Shown piece after piece: positions 43,807-54,370 of a stretch of DNA of 64,000 nucleotides (the stretch's first letter is position 1; every line of letters starts with the position of its first letter). A model generated the notes under the pieces. It ran no database searches and was not told where the DNA came from. It saw only the letters and a program-made list of their open reading frames with translations. Both the position numbers and the translations under genes were made by a program. Source of the DNA: Dendrocalamus latiflorus. Its lineage: Eukaryota > Streptophyta > Magnoliopsida > Poales > Poaceae. The DNA is taken from contig CM029669.1 of the NCBI GenBank assembly GCA_017311315.1, positions 19,665,683 through 19,729,682 of the forward strand, read 5' to 3'.

Positions 43807-46800
43807 ATGACGAAGTCTTCATCAACCTAGGCTGAATCAGAGATGGATTATGCCAAGATGAAGGTATTAGAGATTGCAGAGAAGATCCCACCGTGGTGAT
43901 TTGTCAGATGGATCGAAGCTGTCGGGCAACACTGGCCATCCAGACTAATCAGAGAGATTCTAGTGTTCCAGGCTATTGTGAGTGTGGCCTCCGTCTCCCT
44001 GCTCACCCCTTCTTAATGGTTGTTGTCGAGCATTTCGGGGTTGAATTGGTAAACTTGGTTCCCAATTCAATCACAATGCTCAGCGTCTTCATATACCTAT
44101 GTGAGGCATATTTGGGTATCCCAGTAAATCTCGAGCTCTTTTGGTTCTACTACGAGATGAACCAACAAACGGGGATTGCTAGGAGTTGTGGATTGAAACT
44201 CCATGATGGCAAGATGGAGCTTTACATCCCCATGTTTACCTGATCTTCATGGCCGGGATGGAAGAAGAGGTGGTTCTACTGGGAGATGACCAGTGAAGAC
44301 AACCTATCCTTCATCAGGAAGGCCATCGAGAAAAATAGTCTTTGGAACTCAGCCTCCAAAGACGTCACTAGAATAACCCCCTACATCTCTGCTATTAAGG
44401 AGTTGAGGGACAAGGGGCTTACGAGCTGGCATGTGGTGAAGGGTTTCATCACGCATCATATTAGTCCCTTGAAGCGTCGAGCACATCCTATGTGGATGTA
44501 CTCGGGAGTCTCGGATTCGACCTGGGACTACGAGAATGGTAAGTGATACTAGCACTTGTATTCGTAACCGTGTTACATTTTCTGAGTACTTTTTATCGAC
44601 TACCATGTTTATTTGTTCAGACCTTGATTTAGAGGAAATCAATTCTCGAGTCAAGGCCATTTGCGAGAAGACTCCATCGCTTGAGGTGGAGGCTTCTCGT
44701 ATTCTGGTGGACATTTCTACTAAAGAGAGGGAAGAATGCTTAAAGGTAATCGAAAAATCGACTTCATCTTTAAGACTTCTTAGTCGTAGAGCATGACCAA
44801 GTGGTATCTTCCTCTTCTGCAGAGCATAGGTATGAATTTCTATCAAGATGACCAAGGGGTCGAATTGATGGTGGTCGGTGGAGAAGTGGAAAGAATGAAG
44901 GCTCATCCAGCCAAAAGGTATCGATTGGTTAAGTCAATCGATAAGAAAAAGGGGGAGCACAAATGCTGCTGTCCCCCTTAAAATTCTTCCTTTGGCTGCC
45001 TCGAGTGCTCCTATTCAGCAATTTATCGCGAACATAGGTGTGGCAAGTGAAAATAGGGGCGGCTTTATTGAAGCAATCGACTCCTAAGATCAAGGTACCC
45101 TTCTATTATAACATCAAAACTAACTTAGTTAGCCTTTCCGAAGGCTTTATCAAGTGTCTTGAAAAGATAAACTAGAAGAATCTTAAGTATTTTGTGAAGA
45201 AAACTACTACGTCGGCTAAACCTATGATTAAGAAGGAGATCATCCGGATGATCAAAACTAGTTCCGACCATTAGGAGGGACAAGAAAAGGAAAGAATAGA
45301 AACTCTTGCTGTAGACGTTTGACTAGATATGGTCAAAAGGGCTCAAGACTCTTGATCAAACGTGGTCAAAGAGGTCCTCATTCTCCCGCAACTAGATGTG
45401 GTTGTGGAAAAGAAATCAAAGGAACCACTCTCTGGGAGGGTTTCTTCCAAATTTGCGCTGAAAGTAATGACTCAAAGGTATAAAAATGTAAGTATGCACA
45501 CTGTTTTTACCTTTGTCTTTTCAACTGCTGATTCATTTCTTGCGATTGTAGTTCGGCCTCTCCATCGCTTAAGGATGCTTCTGCTGAGAAACCTCCTGTA
45601 GCTCCACCCGCCATCGAAAGTACAGTGGAGAAGATGGTCGAAGAAATGACCATTACAACAACAAAAATTGTGGCCAAAACTGCAAAGACTATGACCACTG
45701 AAGTGGTCGTAGCAAAAGGTGTCGGAGAAGAAGAAAAAGAGGAAGAACAACCTAACTTTTTCTCCTCGTTTTTTAATTCTTCCTTTGTGGTAAGATCTTC
45801 TTCTGGTCAAGCTCAGAACCAAGTTCCACACCCCAAAGATCTTCCAAATAAGGGGTACATCTTCAATGATGAACGTCTTAAGAAGGTGTGGTGGACCAGG
45901 GTTGAAGAGCTCGACCAACTCAGAGATTCCGAGCGGGTGCTCGGAAATTTTGCTCATAAAAGTATGAATGTGAGTATTGACAACTCGAATATTCATACTG
46001 TACTATGCTTCTTCTTATTTCTCACTGTCTTTCCTTATCCAGAGAGCATTAAAAGACATGATAACTATGGATGAGTACCACAGACAGCTAATGATCCTAC
46101 AACAAGAGAATATTGAACTCTCCAAGAAAGCAGTGGCATCGTAAGTCTCTTAACTTATGTAGTCGAATTTTGCCTTGACCACACAACCAGAACTTCAGGT
46201 CTACCTTTAACCTTTACAGGTCTTGGCTAGATACAGAGGTTTTGGCTACAACATTCGAGAACCAGAAGGCTGATTCACGGAGGCTAAAGGAAAAATGCTA
46301 ATTTATCGATAAGCCTCATAAACGCCAACTCTGCTGCCAAAGCCTTGTAAGAAAAAATAAATAGTAAGCCCTAAAACTTAAGTTTGTTTATCTATATATC
46401 TTTCTAGCTTTTTTATCTTTGTCTTTTTAACAGAAAGAGTGATTGAATCGAGTAAGCTACTCACTGAGGTCGAAGAGAAAAGTAAAGTGATCAGAGAGCT
46501 TACTCGTATTAGCAAAGAGAAAGGTGAGAGGATAAAGTTGCTTGATACTCAGCTATAAGGTAAGAAAAACTTTACCTTTGACTAGTTTTTGAAACAATTC
46601 TTGTAGGATTTACAACTACGTGGTCGTAGAAGGACTTATGACCAAGAGATAGTCGTAGTAAGACTTTTAACTACGTGGTCGTAGAAGAGCTTACGACCAA
46701 GGGATAGTCATAGTTAGACTTTTGACTACGTGATCGTAGAAGGACTTACGACCATATGGTCGTAGAAGAGCTTACGACTGTAACGAGCATTGCCTTGACC

Positions 46801-47263
46801 AACTTTAACTCTTTTGCAGAGTCCATGATCGAAAATAAGCGTCTTTCTGAAGCAATGACTTATAGTGAGGAAGAAACGATGTTGATAAAGGTAAACTTTC
46901 AAGACTGCGGTATTCTTCTGAATAATGTACTCGGTGAGTTTGGTGCGGAAAATTTGATTCCCACTGAGAGGACTACATCCCCTTAAACGAGTATGATTGC
47001 ACTATAAGCCAAGATTTTGAAAAAGCACTTTGCTGCTCTGAAGGCTAATCAGATGAAGACGATCAAGGATGTAGTCAGGGGTGCTGTGTGCTATGTGTTG
47101 GCAAAACTCAAGGCATACGATCGGAACCTGAACTTACATCCCATCGAGCACGACTTCACCTGCTCTTTGGAGGAGGCGTCTCGCCTGATCAAAGAAGTAG
47201 AGCTATTTGGATGAAAAGTGTCTGAAGAAATGGAACTTGGCTCTTCATCTCCTCCAGATTAGA
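43807..47263 (+). pseudogene. Broken relative of the antisense Transposase_28-like gene
   Basis: Pieces in order: Transposase_28-like text at 43960-44300 (GLRLPAHPFLMVVVEHFGVELVNLVPNS, then KKRWFYWEM) ending in KRRAHPMWMYSGVSD and a donor at about 44538 (gaatggtaagtga); a helical piece at 44625-44750; a lysine/threonine-rich middle at 45360-45965; then coiled-coil exons at about 46040-46140, 46215-46300, 46437-46557, 46810-46985 and 47017-47213. Stops occur near 43831, 43901, 44241, 46301 and 46557. FGVELVNLVPNS aligns with FRLELAQLTPNA of the young element's protein, and KKRWFY with MKRWFY. Domain order is the same: domain, disordered middle, coiled coil. It is antisense to the integrase remnant at 48.1 kb. 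Not functional as it stands. Confidence 0.75.
46605..46795. repeat. 'tcgtagaaggacttacgac' palindrome-rich repeat, copy 2
   Basis: The same repeat family as 43165-43335 ('ctacgtggtcgtagaagg', 'cttacgaccaagggatagtc'), here inside an intron-like gap of the Transposase_28 gene remnant. Confidence 0.85.
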
Positions 47264-47539
47264 GTAGTTTACAAATAGAAGTAATTCTGTAAAAACTTAC
47301 CTTTGGATGATGAATAAACTTCTTTCTTTCCCTACATCTTGTGTCGTTGAGCAATTAGTACTCGTAAGACAAAAAAAATGAAAGAGAAATGAAATTATGA
47401 ATAAGAAATAAAGTTATTTTGATAACTCTATCCTAGCCCCCAACTATTTACTTTGTTCATGAGAAGAAACAAAGCAAATAGTATAGAGTGGAGTGTGAGA
47501 GAGCAGAGTAATGTATCCGACCATCATTGTCGACTTCGA

Positions 47540-47860
47540 TCGTCACATACTGACAGCAAAAGTGAGGAATGAGTTAATATTAGGGAGCTCCTAGTAGGCG
47601 GGACCACATGCAGAGAGGAGTGACTCCGACTAGGTGATGTTACTTCCTTTCGACCAGGTTTAAACAAATCAAAGACATGAACGATCAAAGGATAAACACT
47701 CAAATTGCCTTCTATTATATTTGTTCAATGTGTTCGTAGGCAACGCAATTGTTGTATGCTGGTAGCAAGAGTTAGGAACAGACTAACACTAGGAAGCTCC
47801 ATCTAGTGGGCAAGACCACATGCAGAGAGGAGAGACTTCGGCTAGTAGTATTCCTGTATC
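47540..47860. repeat. Direct repeat of about 215 bp, two copies
   Basis: The phrase 'gaccacatgcagagaggag' occurs at about 47602 and 47814, preceded by 'aggaagctcc' or 'agggagctcc' and followed by 'gactccgactag' or 'gacttcggctag'. Confidence 0.7.
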
Positions 47861-47980
47861 CGATCAGTCAAATAAATTGGATGCGCTAGAAGTAGTCGAA
47901 CTAATATAAGAGATTCTCTACAAGACATACGACAAAAAATTGCATAAATTGAAATTGTTATTGAAAAAGGGTAGAAATAT

Positions 47981-48110
47981 TTACACATAAAATTTGTGTA
48001 ATTGGTTGATATTCCAAGAGTTTGAGAGAAACTAGCCATCTTCTATAGCAAGTCGTACAGAACTAGGGCATGTGACTTCGACCACAATGTAAAGACCTTT
48101 CCACTTGGAG
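47981..48110 (-). pseudogene. Gypsy integrase C-terminal remnant
   Basis: The minus strand reads KWKGLYIVVEVTCPSSVRLAIEDG, an internal stop, then SNSWNINQLHKFYV and the terminal stop at 47981. This matches the usual end of plant gypsy polyproteins (W-x-GPY...YRL-x2-x-DG...NxW-x-LxKFY). Only the last 43 codons or so remain. Confidence 0.75.
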
Positions 48111-48217
48111 GAAAACTTGTTTTGATTAGACTAGGATTGGATTTTCCTCAATATGACAATGTAAGGATCTTTCCACTTGGAGTGGGTCATACTAGAGGGG
48201 ATCGCAACTAGAACTGC

Positions 48218-48634
48218 ATGATTGATGAGAAAGCATCTGGCACTTGCAACAAGCCGCAACTTCTACACAAGTCATGCTTCCGTGTGTACATGGCATGCAC
48301 GGTATGGCACCAGGTGTCGACACATTACATCTCAAAATACTACGACATGCAGCACTTGTATGAAACCTGGAGTACAGAGTTCCATTCGTACGGGGTGGAC
48401 ATGCACTACAGGGACCTATGGCCAGGGCAGGTGAAATGGGTGCTGAATGATGCAATGAAGCACGTCGGCTCTGGAAGAGACATGTCCATCACATACACAA
48501 CAACATGGATGACATCCAACTTGGGGATTGGGTTCAGTGGCCGAAGTGCAGACTATGCAAGACGATTGTGTACTCCTTCAGCCAGTGCCCAAACAGGCGA
48601 CATCAAGCAACACTATGTAGTAGTCAGCACATAG
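48218..48634 (+). pseudogene. Upstream ORF of PMD element 2, unrecognised
   Basis: 138 codons in one frame (containing YGVDMHYRDLWPGQVKWVLNDAMKHVG). The composition looks protein-like. It precedes the PMD remnant on the same strand by about 300 bases, so it may be an exon of the same gene or a neighbouring transposon ORF. No family was recognised. Confidence 0.3.
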
Positions 48635-48957
48635 TTCTACTGTGCTGATTGTTGGTTCCATGTTTTTGTGCGTTGTGATGCATTTTAGTCATATGTTATT
48701 GAGGTGCTTTCAATTTGTGAGGGGCTTTATTGTGTATATTTTCTTTATGTCATGCACATTAGCTTGCAACCTTTGTACTTTGCTGAATTCATCGTACGGT
48801 CATATTCGTGTGTACATTTTATGTATGTCTTGCTATGTTTGGTACATTTTGCTATCATTATGTTTGTTGCACATTCTGTTGTCATTCTAGACTAACTCGT
48901 TTTCCTTCATCGGCAGGAGATGGTGTACGAGATGCTAGACCCCCGTTGGGATGAGTA

Positions 48958-51560
48958 GCACTAATGCCTGGCATGATCATCGGGTGTTGGCCCTCCGAGC
49001 TTGATCCTCAGGAGCCTCCAAAAGCACTGGCCTCTAAACCAGCGGTACATCCCACTACTGCAGGACACTGGGTTGTTGCCCATTGCCCGCATGTTGGATC
49101 TACTGCATGCATTCCAGTTCGATGCGGCGTTGCTGTTCGCACTTGTTGATTGTTGGAGACCGAAGACTCACAGCTTCCACTTCCGATGGGGTGAGATGAT
49201 GGTTACTCTTCAAGATGTGTCCATGCTTATAGCTCTACCACTGCGTGGTGCTGCAGTAGTGCCACCCCCAAGCTAGCAGACTGGAAGGTCCGTCTGAGTC
49301 ACCGGTTCGGTCACCTAATCCTAGATAACGTATCTGGTGTGCCACATTCATGGCTACGACGCTACATGATCTGCCCCGTGGACGCGCCTTAGGAGGTGGT
49401 GCGGACACACTTCATCACGTACCTGCTATTTCTTTTTGGGTGGGTCATGTTTCCTACCACCACTGGAGAATCTATTCACTCTAGCTACATACACCTTGCG
49501 GAGTCCTTGGCGAATGCCTGACCTGACGAAGTGCCGCAATACAGCTGGGGATCTGCTGTTCTTAGCGCCATGTACTGAGGCTTATGTGATGCCTCGTAGC
49601 GTACTGTGGCCAGTGAGCCGGTCCTTGCGGTGTGCTTCATTCTCCTTCGGTTGTGGTCATGGGAGCACTTCCCGGTTGGCAGGCCATATTTTGGCATTGC
49701 CGTGCACCCTTTCAAGTTCAGCCTAGAGTTCTACGACCAGGGTGATGGTGATGAGCCTGTTCATGGGCCCATAATGGATACATGTTGGACACATCCTGTG
49801 CTACACTGGGCCAGAGAGAGACCGAGGTGTGTATACCTAGAGTTCTATAACCAGTTCGAGACTTTTCATGAGGGCGAGATAGTCTGGTGGCCATGGACTC
49901 CATAGTTCATTATGGAGACGGCCCCCTACAAATTGTCATCTTAGTGCAACCAAGGCCACACGTACTGGTTGACGACCTGCTACCTGGTCTTCTCCCACTT
50001 CGTCGAGCCATACAACCCACAGTGAGTCATGAGTAGTTCGGCCTATACCAACAGGTGCCACCCGGACTAGGACGGCCTCTTGCAGTGAAGACCCACGAGT
50101 ACATTATTACACAGTAACTTTACTTAATGTATTAATGCGTACTACTACTGATTGTGTAATGTGTCAATTAACTTGCAAACAAACGAGGAGAGGGTGACAG
50201 AACGATGACTGTAGGGGCACACATCAGTTTTGGACGGACATGTGGTATGATTGGGGGAGCACGGAGGTTGTGGATGAGCCACGATCGTACGACCTCAACA
50301 TGTACACTACGTACCTTGCGTGGTACGTTTCACGCATTAGCAGTAGGCTTATTGGGCCAGTGCCACAACGTCCAGTACAAGTCATGCATGAGGGCGTTGT
50401 ACAGGCAGATCTAGACCATCATCGAGTGGCATGACACGATGAGACGGTACGAGATTACTTTGAGTTTACCCTGTGCGGCAGCACATTTTAACTCATTCTT
50501 TGTTTCACTGCAGTACGACCGCCCGCATCGTATCCACGACGAGGCTGCTCAAGCTCTCCACCATGGGAGGGCCAACTTGACTGATCGCCTGCTTACTACA
50601 ATGCGCAACATCTACGATGATGCGAGGTCTGCGATCAAGACCATCAGTTGTGATCGGCATAGAGATGACGCCGTCATATGACGTGGTCACAGAGGATAGC
50701 ATCCAGCATCACCCCTCTCAGTGCCACTGTCAGCACCGCCCATAGCACCACCGTACACACGTCCATCACAGTCATGTAGTCATCCTAGCTATGCTCACTC
50801 GTCCTCCACACGCCTCAGCCCGGTGGTATGACAATTGCCAACTATTTGTTCATCCACTCGATTGGCACTGGTCTCTCACTACTACTTTTCCTTGTAGCAC
50901 TTACAACAAGATAGCAGCATGCTGCTGTCATCATCACGGAGGGAGACGCAGAATTGAACGTTCTTGCCGGACTGACGGGGGCTCTCTCCTGATAGCAACC
51001 TTGACTCGCCCTAGAGACCGAAGGAGACGTTGCCCACGTTCACGCATGGTGTTTAGTCTGGCCTAAATGAGTGGCACGACTGGTTCGAGCAGACCTACCT
51101 AGGATACACCGTACAGGAGTACATGCACGACTTGCCTACTAGATCATCATTCGGATAGCTGCATACAACGGTACGCTATAATGTAGTAAACAGAACATGT
51201 GTGTATGCTTCGACACACTAACGCATCGCAAAAAAAATGTAGGTTTGCACAGAGCAACTTGGACACGAAGGCCAGGGTCTATCGTCTGCACTTCGGACTA
51301 CCCAGGTATATGCCTTACGACAGTACTATGCATTACAAACATCACAGCGCATGGCCTAATCTAGCTGTACCATCTGAGCAGGATGTAGATCCCTCTTCGA
51401 CTGAATGGCTGAGCTCCATTTTCGGCAATCCATCACAACTCTCCACAGGGCTCTCCGCAATAGCACCTCGGACGCAGGCCTCACAGTACGACCTTTGAGA
51501 TGCACCACATTCCCCTCGCAGGTTCACCTTCTCCAAGGATCACATATGCCGTCAGAGGAA
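48958..51560 (+). pseudogene. Plant mobile domain (PMD) protein, decayed copy 2
   Basis: The clearest PMD text in the window: HWPLNQRYIPLLQDTGLLPIARMLDLLHAFQFDAALLFALVDCWRPKTHSFHFRWGEMMVTLQDVSMLIALPLRGAAVVPP at about 49018-49275, in which WRPxTHxFHxxxGEM-TLQDV is diagnostic. After a stop at 49276 the frame is repeatedly broken. Later pieces are 49606-49905 (DTCWTHPVLHWARERPRCVYLEFYNQFETFHEG) and 50505-50681. It is homologous to the copy at 29200-31510, for example RYIPLLQDTGLLPIARM against RYIPVLRHAGLLHIARM. A transposon-borne pseudogene. Confidence 0.82.
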
Positions 51561-52590
51561 GCGGCGGCCAGATGCACAATGAGTTTATGTATTTCTATTT
51601 TGGTACCGTCGTGTTGTTACGTGCAATCATTTATACGATGTACGTATGTGTAATGCATATCCACGCCACCTTGTGCAAATAATAATCTTCTCATTGGAAT
51701 GTGCTTCAGAAATTCTTTTACCAATAAAAATAGCATCATTTAAATACGACGAGTACGTACGCACGTGGGTACTATAGGTAACAACTTGCATTACACATAC
51801 ATATATCATACAAAGCACCGCAAATACCAATGTGAACGAAAACAACACTACGTGCACTACAGCTTCACGATAACAATAAACACAAGAACATAGCACGCAA
51901 CATTAAGTTAATTATTCTCTTGAGTCTATATCGTACAAAGCGTGTCTACTGGTAGAAGGTGCCTCGTGCTACCCACATGGAGTGTTCTGGAGGGGGCTGT
52001 CTCGGACGTGGCTGGCCGTCTTTGTCGTGGCACACACATATGCAGCTATTGTTCATGCAATAGCATGTGGGATCATACGAACTTCTTATATTCACGACCT
52101 CTCGTTGCCCCTCTCATACTGTATCTATTGGCGGATGTCATTGTTATCCTCATTGAGAGTGTCGATTCATGCCTCCAACTCTAAGATTCACTCCCATAAC
52201 ATATCCACATACCTTACAATATAGCGTTCATACGGTGGATCGATCCAACGGACGAAGTCGTATTTCGCCATCTGCTGCAATGGTCGGTTAACATGGAGGC
52301 TCTATTAATAGTAAGGAAAAATATACTATTAGCAATTTGTACCCCGGAGCATGGGCATCGAAAGAAACATCGCCCGCCATCGGAATGGCCTCAGCGAACT
52401 ACACGACCACGTCCTCCTTGTGTCTGCATTTTGGCCATACGGGTTGACCATACCTATTTGGCATCAAGCAGTAGTTAGGACCGAAGTCTTCCCTCCTTTC
52501 CATGGGAAGGTCTTCCTTTGGTGACCCCGCTTCGACTGGCCCCTCAGCGTCCGCTATGGTATGTTATTGCACGACAAAGAAGGTACTTCT
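51561..52590. other. Decayed interior of PMD element 2
   Basis: No supported frame. Confidence 0.4.
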
Positions 52591-53500
52591 TCATTCGGCT
52601 CACAGGGTCGACTAGTCCTACTTTCATGGGGTGGCCCATGCATTTTATAGCAAACGAGACAGCTTTGTATAGTGACCACACTAGACGGGGTAGCTTTACG
52701 CAGTGCCAACAGCAAGAATGGGGTGCAGCTTTGCACAGTGAGAAGGTAAGATGCGACAACTTTGCGCAGTGACAATACCAAAGGGGCAGCTTTAGGAAGT
52801 GACAAGACTAGATGGGGGCATCTTTCCGCGGTGATAAGACCAAAGCGGGTAGCTTTGCGCGGTGATAAGACCAAAAGGGCAGCTTTACGCAGTGACAAGA
52901 CCAGACGAGACATCTTTCCGTAGTGACAAGACCAAATGGGCAGCTTTACATAGTGGCAAGACTAGACAGGGGTAGCTTTGCTCAGTGACAAGACCAAATG
53001 AGCATCTTTCTGTAGTGACAAGACCAAAGGGGCAGCTTTACACAGTGATAAGACTAGACGGGGGTAGCTTTGCTCAGCGACAAGACCAAAGGGGTAGCTT
53101 TATGCAGTGACAAGACCAGACAGAAATAGCTTTACGCAGTGAGAAGGCCAGATGGGGGCACCTTTGATCAATGAAAACACTCTGTCTCGCTAGGTATTTT
53201 TCATAAACACAAGATATAGTAGCTTTACGCAGTGACAAGACCATAGAGGGCATCTTTGCACAGTGACAAGTCCAGACGGGGGCATCTTTGTGCGGTGACA
53301 AGACCAAAGGGTAGCTTTACGCAGTGACAAGACCAGATGGGGGCATCTTTTGCACAGCGACAAGACCAAAGGAGCAGCTTTACGCAGTGACAACACCAGA
53401 TAGGGGTATATTTGCGCAATGACAAGACCAAAGAGTCAGCTTTACACAATGACAAGACCAGACGGAAGTAGCTTTGCACAGTGAGAAGATGTGCGCAACG
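52590..53500. repeat. Minisatellite, 'agctttacgcagtgacaaga' type
   Basis: About 30 units of roughly 28-31 bases with 'agctttacgcagtgacaaga' and then 'ccaaaggggc' or 'ccagacgggggcatc'. It is interrupted near 53160-53215. Minus-strand frames across it (LVLSLRKAAP...) are repeat translations, not genes. Confidence 0.92.
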
Positions 53501-53764
53501 AAAACACTGCGCATCGCTACATACTTTTCAAAAATACAATGCAACCCAACACTACACCATAAAATGAGGTGGCATAGATTTGCGAGAGAACACTACACAA
53601 CCCAACACTACACCATACTTTCCTTCACCACGTCAGGATAGACAAGAGGTAGAAGAAGCAATGGGACAAGACGGTGAAGCAATGGGAGGAGACCTGCGAC
53701 CTAGCAAGGTCTGCTGTGGCCCGCGACGAATAAGTAAGGGCTGCTGCGACCCGGGGCCAAACAA

Positions 53765-54367
53765 GTGAATTGTGCTAGGAGGTCACACCCCCCTAATGAC
53801 GCCCCCTATAGGAGCGTGTCCATACTGAATGTTTCAACTGAAAGTTTGCCGAAATAGCCACCCGAGGGGGAGACGCCGCCCCTCTGTTGGTGTAGGGACC
53901 CATGCAAGTTCTTCAAGTTTAAGCAGCGGCTTAGCTTGGGCATGCGTACTGGGGTTGTGCGAACTACTCCTGTGGCTATCCTGACCACTGCCTGGACAAG
54001 ATCAGCTATCAGCAGCCGGCAAGGATGACTTATAGTACGCAATAACAATCTCTCTCGTCTACCCACAATCCCCAGAATCACTATGTGGCTACCGCAAGTG
54101 GATCGACATAGAGATCCACCCACATGACCAGTGGACTCTCAACTATGAGGAGTGGAATGTCAAAAGGGAATACGAGATCCGGGAGGAGGAGCGCCGCAAC
54201 GATGAGCAAATCGAGCGCATACGTTGGGAGACGAAAGCTCATCTCGAGGCGTGCACACGCAGGGAGCATGAGAAAAAAAGGGAAATGGCAGCCAAGGCCA
54301 AAGAGGCATCTGAGGATTCCAATGTCGAACTCACAAGGAAGGGAAAATGGCCCCGGTCCACGTAGTA
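53765..54367 (+). pseudogene. GRF-like zinc finger and coiled-coil remnant
   Basis: After frame changes the text contains PPLCWCRDPCKFFK (about 53875-53920), then YWGCANYSCGYPDHCLDK (about 53945-54000). This is the C-x-C-x3-C ... C-x-NY pattern of GRF-type zinc fingers found in plant transposon proteins. It is followed by DQWTLNYEEWNVKREYEI and a charged helix ending in a TAG at 54365. Several shifts and stops make it a pseudogene. It is probably the C-terminal part of the PMD element's protein. Confidence 0.6.
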
Positions 54368-54370
54368 GGT

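Larger units (their letters stand above)
42660..48185 (-). mobile_element. Decayed gypsy element with an antisense Transposase_28-like gene
   Basis: The minus strand at 48110-47981 encodes the C-terminal end of a gypsy integrase (KWKGLYIVVEV, SVRLAIEDG, SNSWNINQLHKFYV, stop). Going 3' in that direction come two large direct repeats near 47540-47860, a plus-strand (therefore antisense) gene remnant at 43.8-47.3 kb, and 'tacgac/gtcgta' repeats. This is the same order as in the young element at 11-23 kb. LTRs were not identified; 42660-43450 may hold the 3' LTR. The 5' part is missing, cut near 48185 where PMD element 2 begins. Confidence 0.65.
48190..54370 (+). mobile_element. Second decayed PMD-carrying element
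   Basis: It has the same layout as the element at 27.4-35.0 kb: upstream coding piece, PMD remnant, C-terminal pieces, minisatellite with 'agctttacgcagtga' units, then a GRF-like zinc finger and coiled-coil remnant. Inverted ends were not found, so the borders are approximate. Confidence 0.55.

Noticed and set aside
53074..53479. Minus-strand frames rich in LVLSLRKAAP
   Set aside because: They are translations of the 28-31 base minisatellite in several frames, not genes.
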